From Rhipicephalus microplus (taxonomy: Eukaryota > Arthropoda > Arachnida > Ixodida > Ixodidae), in contig NC_134700.1 in the NCBI RefSeq assembly GCF_043290135.1, forward strand, positions 78,719,000 through 78,782,999: DNA of 64,000 bases, given 5' to 3'. This document shows, in pieces, positions 11,095 through 21,365 of this stretch. The translations under genes and the position numbers were made by a program. The notes under the pieces were generated by a model. That model saw nothing but the letters and a program-made list of their open reading frames with translations, made no database searches and was not told where the DNA came from. Position 1 is the first letter of the stretch. The number at the start of each line of letters is the position of its first letter.

Positions 11095-11928
11095 TCTGTA
11101 TGTGCCACGACTCGAGTAACAACCTTCTCCTTCAGTTGGGCTCACTTTTAAGGATGGCTGTCCCTTCAAAATTTATATGGTGATCCAACGTCTCAGCATG
11201 TTCGGCGAGTGCGGTGCGCTCTTTGTAGAACTTCCGCACATCGTCGGCGTGTTGCTTCAGTCATTCCGGTAGGTTTTTCGTCTCGCCGATATACGACAAG
11301 GAGCACCCGGCGCACGGAATTTTGTAAACGACATCGGGGGCCCTGTCCATTGTTGACTGGTCTTTCGAGCGGGGGAGGAGGTGGCCCAGTGTACACGAAG
11401 GCACGTGCGTGGTGCGAACCTTTTCCCCCTGGAAGATCTGCGCCGACATCTCGCTCGCTCCCTGAACGTACAGAACCGGTACGTGTTTCGGGTTGCTGCC
11501 AATTAGGGTCGATTGGAGTTTTTGTATCCTCTGTTGCTCTGCGCGGCTGGTGGTGGCTCGAATGAACTTTTTTGGGTATGCGTTTTTTCTTAGGTCTACA
11601 ATTACGCGGGCCTGTTTTTTTTCTTCCGCTCTGTGTCATTAGAGCATAAGTTCCTAGCCCTCTCAAGTTGCGTGGTCACTACAGAGGCCTTGTGGCCGGC
11701 GGGGTGGGAAGAATCAATTTGAAGGTAGCGGCCAGTGTGCGTTGGAATTCTATTAACGGGAGAACTCCAGGCCGTTGCGCTTTTTTGCCACCTGTATGTC
11801 GAAAAAGGGCAGGCAGTGGTCGCTTTCACACTCGGTCATGAATTGTATGGCTGGGTGCGCAGAATTTAGGTTTTGTCTGAAGTTTTCAACTTTACACGTC
11901 TTAATGACGCAAAAGCAATCATTCATAT
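11095..11928 (-). pseudogene. PLE RT C-terminus and GIY-YIG endonuclease
   Basis: Starts at the interrupted RT catalytic box, then a HPAIQF...LPFFDI segment (about 11850-11790) typical of Penelope RT. A linker with a Cys-rich, basic region follows. The GIY-YIG domain has DVVYKIPCAGCSLSYIGET (about 11340-11280), then after a TGA a HADDVRKF...TALAEHA...DHHI segment and an LLLES motif near 11110. The stop lies at the position where the catalytic Arg region is expected, so the nuclease is inactive. At least two frames are needed to read the piece. Confidence 0.85.
11925..11928. repeat. ATAT target duplication, left of gypsy-1
   Basis: ATAT at 11925-11928 is repeated at 17433-17436 immediately outside the 3' LTR. 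Collapsing them rejoins the PLE reading frame. Confidence 0.9.
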
Positions 11929-12102
11929 TGACCCGTGTCTGCGTGTGAACGACAACGATGATGTGGGGATTCAGCAGACACCAAGTAGTGGGCCTCTGGC
12001 TTGACTCAACAACAAAGAAGATCTTGTGGCTCAGCTGTTGAGAACACGCTGCTTTCGCTGCCTCAAGGCGTACTTGTACTTTGTTCGCGTTGTACTGCGA
12101 CA
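11929..12102 (+). repeat. Gypsy-1 5' LTR
   Basis: Begins TGACCCG and ends GCGACA (TG...CA). Identical over 174 bp to 17259-17432. The gag frame is already open inside its last 20 bp. Confidence 0.97.
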
Positions 12103-12103
12103 C

Positions 12104-12118
12104 TGGTGGAGGTGCTGG
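12104..12118 (+). promoter_or_regulatory. Gypsy-1 primer-binding site
   Basis: TGGTGGAGGTGCTGG starts one base after the LTR. It begins with TGG, complementary to a tRNA CCA end. The core TGGTGGAGGTG is shared by gypsy-2, -3, -4 and -6. The primer tRNA is not identified here. Confidence 0.75.
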
Positions 12119-12134
12119 CCCGCGACCCCGCCTG

Positions 12135-13649
12135 ATGCTCCACACTCCCACGGGGAGCCGTTCATCCAGCCCAGAAGCTCTTGTCGACACTCCCGTGCAT
12201 CGCTTCAGTCGTCGCTTGCGAGGCCTCCTTCCAGAGTTCACCCTCTCACAGGAACACTCTACGAGGCACCGCTCACATCTACCAATGGCCACCGCCAGCC
12301 CACAACAGTTACTACGAGACAGTAGTTTGCCGACCCCATCTCAGGTAACCCTTTTTTCACCGCTGGTGCCTGATCGCTTTGGTGGTGGAGCACATGAAGA
12401 CGTAGAAGAATGGCTTGATCACTATGAACGTGTCGCCAACACCAACCAGTGGTCTCTTGAACAAAGGCTTTCCCGCGCCTATTTCTATCTCGACGACAGT
12501 GCTCGTACTAGGTACGAGAACAGAGAAGGCAGTTTGTCAACATGGAGTGACTTTAAAAGAGCGATGATTGACACATTTGCCGATGTCGACCGGCGCGAAC
12601 GTGCGCAGCATTTACTCGAGCTACGGGTTCAGAAACCCAATGAAACGGTCGCAATGTTCACAGAGGACATGGTCCGTCTCTTCCGTAAAGCTGACCCGCA
12701 CATGACCGACGACAAAAAGCTGCGCTACCTCATGCGCGGCGTTAAAGAGCAATTGTTCGCCGGACTTTTGCGGAACCCGCCAAGCACCGTGACAGACTTC
12801 ATCAAAGAAGCAACAGCTATCGAACGGGCGCTTCACCTGCGATGCCGACAATACGATCGCTTGTCCAGCAACGCCCACATGCAAGTCGCCGCTACGACAT
12901 CTGACAATCAAAGCTCGTTGCGCGACTTAATACGAGAGATTGTTCGCGAAGAGCTGCTGAAGCTGCGGACTCTGGTCACGGAACCACCCACGGCGTCTGT
13001 CGCTGAAGTCGTCCGCGAAGAAATACGCCAAGCGTTTTCGGCAGCTGATTGTACTCACGATCAGCGACCTATGAGCTACGCAGCCGCGCTTCGCCGCCCG
13101 CCGCCCGTTCCGCCGTCGTACCGCCAGCCATCGACAGCCGTTCCTTGGTCGCCACCGCAAGAACAGACACCGCGGCGCCCTTCCGTCGTGCCACCGTATG
13201 AAATGCTGCCGTACGAAGAGCCGTCTCCCAACGAGACACGGCATTTACAACATTATGAGCCGTTGAGACGTCCACAGCTTCGTAAAACAGACGTATGGCG
13301 CACCGTGGATAGACGTCCGCTTTGTTTTACCTGCGGAGGTGTCGGCCACATTTCTCGTCATTGCTGGCACCGCGCCGACACGTTTCGACCTCTTCGGCAA
13401 TGGTCTGACGATCGACGCCCCAACGACGACTATTCACCACGCCGGGACGCTGATTCTCAACGACCTTCCTTGTCTCGGTTCCATTTTGACAACCGCCGAG
13501 CCAACAATGACGACGGTGAGCCTAATTACCAGCCTGGTTTGGGACGTCGACCACGTCCTCCGTCTCCGGCATATTCGCCTTCGTCGCGCCACCGCACTAC
13601 AGCCGACGCCAGCGGAAGGAGGTCACCAAGTCCACGCCGGGGAAACTGA
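12135..13649 (+). CDS. gag: Gypsy-1 Gag polyprotein
   Basis: Capsid/nucleocapsid protein that packages element RNA, 504 aa from the first ATG (12135), only 32 nt after the LTR; ATG 12285 is an alternative start. Residues ~78-235 form a retrotransposon capsid domain (EDVEEWLDHYERV, YENREGSLSTWSDF, then LRNPPSTVTDF). A single CCHC knuckle CFTC-x4-H-x4-C starts at residue 397 (13323). The rest of the C-terminal third is Pro/Arg/Ser-rich. It ends at TGA 13647-13649, directly after a GGGAAAC slippery heptamer. pol lies in the -1 frame, so most product is Gag and a fraction Gag-Pol. Confidence 0.93.
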   Translation: MLHTPTGSRSSSPEALVDTPVHRFSRRLRGLLPEFTLSQEHSTRHRSHLPMATASPQQLLRDSSLPTPSQVTLFSPLVPDRFGGGAHEDVEEWLDHYERVANTNQWSLEQRLSRAYFYLDDSARTRYENREGSLSTWSDFKRAMIDTFADVDRRERAQHLLELRVQKPNETVAMFTEDMVRLFRKADPHMTDDKKLRYLMRGVKEQLFAGLLRNPPSTVTDFIKEATAIERALHLRCRQYDRLSSNAHMQVAATTSDNQSSLRDLIREIVREELLKLRTLVTEPPTASVAEVVREEIRQAFSAADCTHDQRPMSYAAALRRPPPVPPSYRQPSTAVPWSPPQEQTPRRPSVVPPYEMLPYEEPSPNETRHLQHYEPLRRPQLRKTDVWRTVDRRPLCFTCGGVGHISRHCWHRADTFRPLRQWSDDRRPNDDYSPRRDADSQRPSLSRFHFDNRRANNDDGEPNYQPGLGRRPRPPSPAYSPSSRHRTTADASGRRSPSPRRGN

Positions 13650-13685
13650 AGGCGGCGACCTCCGGGGGTGAGGTTGCAGGCCGCC
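13640..13685 (+). promoter_or_regulatory. Gypsy-1 -1 ribosomal frameshift signal
   Basis: GGGAAAC at 13640-13646 fits X XXY YYZ in the gag frame (G GGA AAC), and the gag TGA follows at once. Four nt later GGCGGC+GACCTC (13651-13662) can pair with GAGGTT (13670-13675) and GCCGCC (13680-13685), leaving a 7-nt loop and a 4-nt bulge (12 bp including one G-U). pol is open in exactly the -1 frame. The folding is by eye only. Confidence 0.85.
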
Positions 13686-16600
13686 AAGGCGACGAAAAAA
13701 GGCCCCCGTTACTCTTACCACAGGACGCCGTAAAGCCGACTAGTTGTAACGTTGACGAAACTGTGACCACAGATCTTACCGTTTTTGTAGACGGACAGCA
13801 AGTAACAGCCTTAGTTGACACCGGTGCCGACTTCTCTATCATAAGTGAAAACCTTGCCGTGCGCCTAAAAAAAGTGAAGACTACGTGGACGGGACCTCAC
13901 CTGAGGACAGCAGGTGGCCAGCTGTTGATGCCTGTCGGAAGGTGTACAGCGAGACTGGGCATCGGCAGCTCTTCTTTCGTGGCGACGTTTGTCATCCTCA
14001 CCTCATGTTGCAAGGACCTGATCATAGGGATGGACTTCTTAAGAGAATATGGTGCCGTCATCAACATCCCGGACCGTTCAATTACGTTCCGCAACAGCCC
14101 TGGTTTGGTTGACTGTTCAGACGCAATACGTAACACTTTACGTATAATTGATGATGATGTGGTCGTCCCGCCACGGTCATGCACTCTTGTTTCGGTGGAA
14201 GGGCACGAACCGTTTGATGGCGAAGGCATTGCCGACCAAATTGGCTCGCTGCTATTTAGCCATGGCATTTCGGTCGCACGAGGTATCGTCCGTCTCACTG
14301 GTGGGCGCACGAATTTACTTTTGACCAACTTCAGTACTGAGCGCCGGCACCTTCCGAAGGGCACAGCTATCGCTTCTTACGACAATATCGTAGACATGCG
14401 AAGCAGTTTATGTTTATCGGTATTAGATAAAGCGCCTAATCAAGAACCAGAACCCGTTCTCGATGTTAGCCCCACTCTGTCAGAGGATGACCGACAGAGA
14501 CTTCTTCAGCTACTAGCCGAATTCCACGACTGCTTTTCATCGACCTCACGAGTTGGTCGAACACCTTTGACAAAGCATCGAATAATCACCGAGGACACGG
14601 CGAGACCTATTCACCAGAACCCTTATCGTGTAGCTTTAAAGGAACGCGAAGCCATACAACAACAAGTCGCGAAAATGCTTGAAGATGATGTAATTCAACC
14701 GTCACAGCGCCCCTGGGCATCGCCTGTGGTGCTAGTAAAGAAAAAGGACGGCACGCTGCGTTTTTGCGTGGACTACAGGAAGCTGAATCGGGTGACCAAA
14801 AAAGATGTGTACCCGCTCCCACGTATTGATGACTCCCTTGACAGACTTCGGCACGCTCGCTACTTTTCTTCCATGGACTTGAGGAGTGGATACTGGCAGA
14901 TCGAGGTAGACCCAAGAGACCGAGAGAAAACCGCTTTTGTGACGCCAGATGGTTTATACGAGTTTAAAGTCTTGCCTTTCGGTTTGTGCTCCGCGCCCGC
15001 GACATTTCAAAGGCTTATGGACACGGTACTTTCGGGATTGAAGTGGAAGACGTGCCTAGTCTATCTGGACGACGTTGTAGTATTTTCAACGACTTTTGAC
15101 GAGCATCTCCAAAGGCTGGAAGTGGTGTTACGTGCCATACGGTCTGGGGGCCTAACATTGAAACCGGAAAAGTGTCATTTCTGTTTCCACGAACTTCAGT
15201 TTCTCGGTCACGTCGTCAGTAACGTAGGCATCCGACCCGATCCTGGAAAAATTGCCGCTGTCGCACGGTTCCCTGTACCCTCCAATAAGAAGGCTGTCAG
15301 ACGCTTCCTGGGCCTTTGTGCCTATTATCGCCGATTTATCGCAGACTTTGCCCGCATCGCGTCGCCACTAACTCGTCTCACAAGAGACGACGTTGCCTTT
15401 GAGTGGAACGAAGAACAGGAGGCTGCCTTTAATGACCTGCGTCAACGTCTTCAAACGCCCCCAGTGCTTGCCCACTTCGATGAAGAAGCCCCGACGATGC
15501 TTCACACAGACGCGAGCAACGTTGGTCTGGGAGCTGTGCTTGTGCAGCAGCAAGAGGGCACAGAGAGGGTAATCGCTTACGCAAGCAGAACATTAACACG
15601 TGCTGAGGCCAATTACTCTACAACTGAGAAGGAATGTCTCGCCGTGGTATGGGCGGTTTTAAAATTTCGCCCGTATTTATATGGCCGCCCCTTCAAAGTA
15701 ATTAGCGACCACCACTCATTGTGCTGGTTAACAAGTCTAAAAGACCCTACCGGGCGATTAGCACGTTGGAGTCTCAGGCTGCAAGAATTCGATATTGTAG
15801 TCGTACACAAGTCAGGCAAGCGACATATGGACGCCGACTGTCTGTCCCGTTCACCCATTGAGTCGGCAACCCTACCTGAAGAGGAGGAAATGGCATTTCT
15901 CGGTGTCCTCGACACGACCGCCATTGCGCAGCAACAACGTGACGACGCTGAGTTGCTTGGCCTAATTAACTACTTAGATGGCAGATCTCAGAAGGCGCCA
16001 AGAGTTTTCGCAAGAGTGTTGTCATCATTTTGTTTACGGGACGGAGTACTCTACAAAAGAAACTTTTCGCCGACGGGATCTGCCTATCTGCTCGTCATCC
16101 CAGCAGCCCTTCGTACCGAAGTACTCCAAGCATGCCACAACGAGGTGAGCTCTGGCCATTTGGGTTACACGAGAACGTTGGCCAGAATACAGCAAAAGTA
16201 TTACTGGCCGAGACTAACCACAGCCGTGAAGCACCACGTCCGTGCCTGTCTCGACTGCCAGCGACGCAAGTCACCACCGACTAAACCAGCTGGCCTCCTG
16301 CAACCCGTACAGGTCCCAACAGCTCCATTCTACCAGGTCGGCATGGACATTTTGGGCCCACTGCCTACTTCTACAGCAGGGAACCGCTGGGTTATCGTCG
16401 CGACGGATTATCTGACCCGTTATGTCGAGACAAAGGCTATCCAGAGAGGTACAGCAGCAGAGGTGGCAACATTTTTCATCGAGAACATTGTACTGAGGCA
16501 TGGTGCACCATCCGTCGTGATCACAGACAGAGGAGCCGCATTTATGGCAGCTCTTTTGAATCACGTCCTCATGCTGAGTGGAACGGCGCATCGTAAGACC

Positions 16601-17182
16601 ACCGCCTACCACCCACAAACGAACGGGCTGACAGAGCGTCTAAACAAAACCATTGAAGACATGCTTTCGATGTACGTAGACGTTGAACACAAAAATTGGG
16701 ATGAAATCTTGCCGTACATAACGTTTGCGTACAATACGGCAAAGCAAGAAACGACGCGCCTGACCCCGTTCAGCCTCGTTCATGGACGAGAAGTACGAAC
16801 TATGTTAGATGCGATGCTACCGCACGAAGGTGACGGCATCGACCCATACGCCAACACGTTTACGGAACGCGCGGAGGAAGCTAGGCAACTTGCACGTTTA
16901 CGGATCCGCCAACAACAAGAGTACGATGCAGGCCGCTACAATGCTCACCGCAGAACAGTCGTCTACCAAACTGGCGACAAAGTATGGGTTTGGACACCCG
17001 TACGGAAACGAGGACTTTCCGAAAAGCTTTTAAGAAGATACTTTGGGCCTTACCGAGTGCTGCGACAACTGAGTGAGGTTACTTACGAAGTTGTTCCCGA
17101 CAGTTCGTGTAGTACCAATCGTCGCCAGCACCATCCAGAACTCGTTCACGTAGTGCGCATGAAGCCTTACGTCAGCGAGTGA
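13643..17182 (+). CDS. pol: Gypsy-1 Pol polyprotein (PR-RT-RH-IN)
   Basis: Open from the frameshift site to TGA 17182, about 1179 codons; it has no ATG at its start, consistent with expression as Gag-Pol. Protease has the active-site DTG at 13817-13825 and a later IIGMDFL segment. RT has the YLDD box at 15062-15073. RNase H starts near the catalytic Asp at 15509. The integrase has an HHCC zinc module (about 16138-16263) and a DDE triad at 16346, 16526 and 16634 with D-x35-E spacing, followed by a GPY-like segment (YFGPYRV near 17040). No internal stop. It makes and inserts the DNA copy of the element in capsid particles and nucleus. Confidence 0.95.
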   Translation, partial: KLKAATSGGEVAGRQGDEKRPPLLLPQDAVKPTSCNVDETVTTDLTVFVDGQQVTALVDTGADFSIISENLAVRLKKVKTTWTGPHLRTAGGQLLMPVGRCTARLGIGSSSFVATFVILTSCCKDLIIGMDFLREYGAVINIPDRSITFRNSPGLVDCSDAIRNTLRIIDDDVVVPPRSCTLVSVEGHEPFDGEGIADQIGSLLFSHGISVARGIVRLTGGRTNLLLTNFSTERRHLPKGTAIASYDNIVDMRSSLCLSVLDKAPNQEPEPVLDVSPTLSEDDRQRLLQLLAEFHDCFSSTSRVGRTPLTKHRIITEDTARPIHQNPYRVALKEREAIQQQVAKMLEDDVIQPSQRPWASPVVLVKKKDGTLRFCVDYRKLNRVTKKDVYPLPRIDDSLDRLRHARYFSSMDLRSGYWQIEVDPRDREKTAFVTPDGLYEFKVLPFGLCSAPATFQRLMDTVLSGLKWKTCLVYLDDVVVFSTTFDEHLQRLEVVLRAIRSGGLTLKPEKCHFCFHELQFLGHVVSNVGIRPDPGKIAAVARFPVPSNKKAVRRFLGLCAYYRRFIADFARIASPLTRLTRDDVAFEWNEEQEAAFNDLRQRLQTPPVLAHFDEEAPTMLHTDASNVGLGAVLVQQQEGTERVIAYASRTLTRAEANYSTTEKECLAVVWAVLKFRPYLYGRPFKVISDHHSLCWLTSLKDPTGRLARWSLRLQEFDIVVVHKSGKRHMDADCLSRSPIESATLPEEEEMAFLGVLDTTAIAQQQRDDAELLGLINYLDGRSQKAPRVFARVLSSFCLRDGVLYKRNFSPTGSAYLLVIPAALRTEVLQACHNEVSSGHLGYTRTLARIQQKYYWPRLTTAVKHHVRACLDCQRRKSPPTKPAGLLQPVQVPTAPFYQVGMDILGPLPTSTAGNRWVIVATDYLTRYVETKAIQRGTAAEVATFFIENIVLRHGAPSVVITDRGAAFMAALLNHVLMLSGTAHRKTTAYHPQTNGLTERLNKTIEDMLSMYVDVEHKNWDEILPYITFAYNTAKQETTRLTPFSLVHGREVRTMLDAMLPHEGDGIDPYANTFTERAEEARQLARLRIRQQQEYDAGRYNAHRRTVVYQTGDKVWVWTPVRKRGLSEKLLRRYFGPYRVLRQLSEVTYEVVPDSSCSTNRRQHHPELVHVVRMKPYVSE

Positions 17183-17244
17183 TTGCGTGAGACTTTTCTT
17201 TAAAAAAACTGCATTATTGACTTCGCATCGGGTCGATGCTCTTT

Positions 17245-17258
17245 GAGAGGGAGGCAAA
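17245..17258 (+). promoter_or_regulatory. Gypsy-1 polypurine tract
   Basis: GAGAGGGAGGCAAA directly precedes the 3' LTR TG and is the expected primer for plus-strand DNA. Gypsy-3 has a closely similar tract at 32804-32817. Confidence 0.8.
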
Positions 17259-17432
17259 TGACCCGTGTCTGCGTGTGAACGACAACGATGATGTGGGGAT
17301 TCAGCAGACACCAAGTAGTGGGCCTCTGGCTTGACTCAACAACAAAGAAGATCTTGTGGCTCAGCTGTTGAGAACACGCTGCTTTCGCTGCCTCAAGGCG
17401 TACTTGTACTTTGTTCGCGTTGTACTGCGACA
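17259..17432 (+). repeat. Gypsy-1 3' LTR
   Basis: Identical to the 5' LTR at 11929-12102 over all 174 bp. Followed by the ATAT target duplication at 17433-17436. Confidence 0.97.
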
Positions 17433-17436
17433 ATAT

Positions 17437-18640
17437 AACGCAAAAAAAGCTAGGGTCGCGGCCAGAAGGAGCTGAGTGCTTTTTCTTCTATGTACTCCAT
17501 GGTCAGGTTTACCATAGTGACGGGGATGGAAGCTCCTATCGCAGTTCCACTGTTCTGCCTGAAAATAGCTCCTTCGTAGGAGAAGTACGTACTGGACAGG
17601 CAGCGCTTCAGTAGACGGTAGAGCTCTTCAACCGCCAAAGGAGTATTTTCACTTAGGCTTGCGTTCTGCTCAAGCACAGAAGGGGCAGCGGAGACAGCCA
17701 AGGGAACTGGCACGTTGGTGAACAATGAAACGACGTCAATTGAGATCATGCTCTCATCATCGGCGATGCTCACATCTCACGCTAGCTGCACGAAGTGGGT
17801 GGAGTCACGGACATGAGTTGGTGTCTTCCGGGTTAGTGGGTGAAGATTTGGTGTAGAAAATTTGAAAGGGCTCGGCATGGGGAGGAAGTGAAGCCTCCAA
17901 TCGGTTGGAGGGGCACGTCAGGCTTGTGAATATTTGGTAGTCCATAGAAACTCGGTGCGGATCCGTTACGGCAGATTAGTCGCAGGTAAAGTGTTCTGAG
18001 ATCTGGGTAATGCTTGAAAATTTCCGCGAGTAGCTTGTTTAGCTGTGTCTGGGTTTGCTTCGTTGGGTCTTTTACTGGCTCCGTGTATGCGTCCCCTTCT
18101 AAAAGAGGTGAAACCTTCCAACCATGGTGCCCACTGTCCAACACCACCATCGAATTGCTATTGTCTGCGGGCCAGAGGACAATGCTTCGATCCCGTCTGA
18201 GTTCCCGAAGTGACAGGTTCTCTTTCGTGGTCAAGTTCTTTTTCCTTCGTAACGATAATTTAGAAAGGATCCAAGTTCATTTCAGCCTAATTTCTTCTCT
18301 GGCGCCCGGCCTCGCGCTTTGGACGGCTTCCTCTACAGCCGCGACAAGTTTCGGTAGACGGGGCGTCGTTGACAAGTCCTTTTGCCAGGATAGAAGTTTC
18401 CCGATCAGTTAGCGGACGAGATAAAAGATTGGTGACAAACCTAGAATTTTGGATGCTTTGGGTGGAACTCCGCTCCAACAGGTAGGATAGTTTCTTATCC
18501 TGATTGGTCCGGTGCTTTTTTTCTGTTGTTGGTAGGAAGACGAAGAGTTCATTGTGGTTGTTCCTGTGCACGAGATTCGCATCCATGTCATATCGGTGCT
18601 ACCCTGACTGGCAATCATCTCTGCGTTAACAATCAATTGT
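17437..18640 (-). pseudogene. PLE RT N-terminal and palm region
   Basis: Minus-strand peptides in order: SRPLTDRETSILAKGL (about 18460-18400), LRELRRDRSIVLWPADNSN (about 18212-18155), FYGLPNIHKP (about 17955) and MISIDVVSLFTNVPVP (about 17750), the catalytic-A box of Penelope RT. A TAG and a frame change separate the last two. Reading then stops in the catalytic YxDD box, where gypsy-1 is inserted; the rest is at 11928-11095. Confidence 0.85.
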
Positions 18641-21354
18641 CATACGACATTATTGCTATTATTATCTAACCAGGGTGTGTTAAAACAGCAGTCTCGACAA
18701 ATGTACACAAACTTTAATACCACAAAGATAAACTACAGCGCAGGTAGCATAGAGTTTCTTACACTTACTAGTGAGAAACTCTATGGCGGATAGCGATCGC
18801 TCATCGCCGTCCTTCTCTTCTCCCTTGGTGAAGTTCGCATGGCCACTAAATTCATCCTTACAAATAATAATATTATTATTTTTAAATGCTAATATAAATA
18901 CTTTTCTTAGTGAGTGTTGAAACTTTGTTGTCAATTCTTAAAGTATTGCATTTGGCTGATCGTAGATGGCAAAATCATTTCTTAAGTGGGCATGCAGTTT
19001 AAGCTTTCGAGTGCTAACCAGTGACACGAAAATGTGTCTGTTAGCTATTCTACGCAATACTATGATCACTCCAGCAGGCCTATTCTTTTGTCGGTACCAC
19101 TCCTATCTGTCGTGTCCCAACAGCTCATGGGTGAACGCTTCAATAGAACACATCATTTTCTTATGCCCCGCTACTCTACAATCCCCTCGCCATTCTAACC
19201 CCCTTTTCTCCCCACTGTGCGGGTGGGGTTGGTGTTGGCGGTCTTCGTTGAACAGCTGGTCATGGCGCTCTTCACGGTAGAATACCTACAGGTCATAGTC
19301 AGACCTCTAATGAAGTTCTTTCGCTCTCGCTCTCTCGCTTTTGGTGTGAAAAAACCACCCTCCTGGTATATTTGGAAGGCACCTTATGGCATCAAAATGA
19401 GAAAGTGGAATTGGCTACAGTATCCGTACAAAGTCTCTCCGAAAAGGTGGGACAACGATGGCCGTGGACGGAGCTAGCATTGATTTTAGGGTTATAATCA
19501 AGAGTATTACACCTGAGAAGCTGGGGTGGCACCTCCTAGTGGGATGTCTCGATGACATCACGGCAAGGATGCTTCGACGCCTGCCGTGGCCCACATGTAT
19601 AGCATGCGCTCGCATCGTACGCTGTTACGCTGTTTTCAATTGCTTTTAACTTCACTCAAACATCAGATGAATGACGAAAACAGCATCGCTAATTCTCCTA
19701 GTAAAATAACTAAAGCTTTCGTGCTGTACAATAAAAAGTTTACGGTTGCCGCGATCCACCGTACACTTTTATCAGGTTTGTGTTATCGCGCTGCTAAACT
19801 TGAGGGTGGGTTCGATTCTCGGCAGTGTCAGCCAAATTCCAACGTCACTGAAGAGCAACAATGTGTTTGTGCTTGAATACAAAGTGATTCTTCAGCGTGT
19901 CTAGTGTTCAAGTCGCAGTTTTTACACATAATACAGCACATTAACATTAATAGGTTGCTTTCTTCCCAAGGGTTTTCTTTCCAGAGGTGTGATGTTCTCA
20001 CTTCCCAAAGCTTTATGTGTATCGGACGTATGCGACTATGTGGCTGGGTAGTGTTTTTTTTTTGCCTGTGTACCAAGCTCTACGCACAGTTGTGAAAATG
20101 CGAAAGCCCATGCAGTATTGAGGCATGCAAACCATCTTGAAAGCGCTTGGCCGAAAACACCATCGTAGCAGGTGTATTTTTCTTAGTTACTCGCTCACTC
20201 GTACTGTAGTTTCACGCTTTTCTCGCAGTAATTTCGGGGCTTTGTTTTACTAAAAGGAAGTTAGGAATTATTGCGGAAACACCATGCAGTATCCTAGCGA
20301 CGGCGCTGTTACACCTGACACTGCGTGCTTCATTAACTTGTACGTGGATATGACGTGTGAGACCAAACACTGTCTCATTGAGGCAAACACCGTTTAAATG
20401 TTACGTAGGTCACGTCTCAGAGAGCACCATCGAAACTATTAAGAACGCTAATATCGAGTTTCAGCTGTTTGAAAAACGATTGTTATCAATGGTTCTTCCA
20501 GGTGGATTAAACATTAATGCTTATGACGAAGTGTTTGATTGGGCCAGCAGTTCATGCAAATTAGAATATACAGCCACATAATGCCTACTGACTAGCTGTT
20601 TTGAAGAAATATTTACGGAATTCAAGTACAATAGCTTCTCAGCATTTCCTTGAACGTTTTGTGTGGGACCATATACATTCTTGATATATTTACAGTTTTT
20701 TATGGTAGATAAGATAACGTGTCTTTTACCAAAACGCGCAACCTTGTGAAATCACCCGAATAATGTGCATAAAAACTGCGATGTATTCGTGAATTTGAAA
20801 ACATTATTGTTGTAATTGTAATTTATAGTTGTAAAAATAGTTGTGATTGTAACGTGTTCGAACCCTGGAGTGCAAGCCAAGTTATAATCATCAGCGTAAA
20901 GACACTTAGCATCAGTTTGTTGACATGAGCAGTGGAAACAACGAATGCCTTGCTGTAATGCGTCACCATTTTCACAGTGAGTCTCCCATTTAGGCGGCAG
21001 TTTGCTCTTTAGATAATCGCAACTTTCTGCAGCTCACTCGATAGGAGTGTATACAGCCGCCTTTTACCTTGGTAGGTTTGCATCGCAACAATGAGCAGTG
21101 ATCACCCACACATCGCGCAAAAGCGGGCACAGGTGGGCGCAGAAAAAGGCGATACTTGGCCGCGGAGCAAGTGAATCCTTGCCGTGACGCCACTTCATGC
21201 CGACTGCCACACCACCTGTGTTCGTTCTCGGGGCTAATAGTAAATAACTAGCTCTTTATCGGCACCAAATGAAGGCATTCAACATACTTTGTCATACTCT
21301 GTGTTCTTGCCCTTTCTGCGTCGAATTGTAACTGGAGATAAATTTTGTGCTTCA
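18641..21354. other. Mostly unassigned; traces of an old LINE
   Basis: No supportable gene. At 19120-19200 (+) the peptide SIEHIIFLCPA resembles the C-terminal Cys/His motif of I-group LINE ORF2, too short for certainty. A hairpin lies at 18748-18785. The ORF at 20357-20581 (+, 74 aa) resembles nothing I know. Confidence 0.4.
18748..18785. repeat. 12-bp inverted repeat
   Basis: CATAGAGTTTCT (18748-18759) and its reverse complement (18774-18785) flank a 14-nt spacer. Confidence 0.85.
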
Positions 21355-21365
21355 AACAACATGCT

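Larger units (their letters stand above)
11929..17432 (+). mobile_element. Gypsy-1: apparently intact Ty3/gypsy element
   Basis: 5504-bp element with 174-bp LTRs that are identical base for base, a primer-binding site, gag, pol (protease, RT, RNase H, integrase), a polypurine tract and a 4-bp ATAT target duplication. No env-like ORF is present and no chromodomain was seen after the integrase. Identical LTRs imply very recent insertion, since both are copied from one template at integration (established). All catalytic motifs checked are present. It lies inside the PLE RT, sense opposite to the PLE. Confidence 0.95.
11095..18640 (-). mobile_element. Penelope-like element, split by a gypsy insertion
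   Basis: The element reads on the minus strand from about 18640 to 17437, then (after removal of gypsy-1 at 11929-17432 and one ATAT) from 11928 to about 11095. RT is followed by a GIY-YIG endonuclease, the hallmark order of Penelope elements. In-frame stops and frameshifts show it is dead. No LTR-like PLE repeats were found. Confidence 0.88.

Noticed and set aside
12105..13649. Envelope gene making gypsy-1 an errantivirus-like element
   Set aside because: No ORF lies between the pol stop (17182) and the 3' LTR (17259); there is no room for env.
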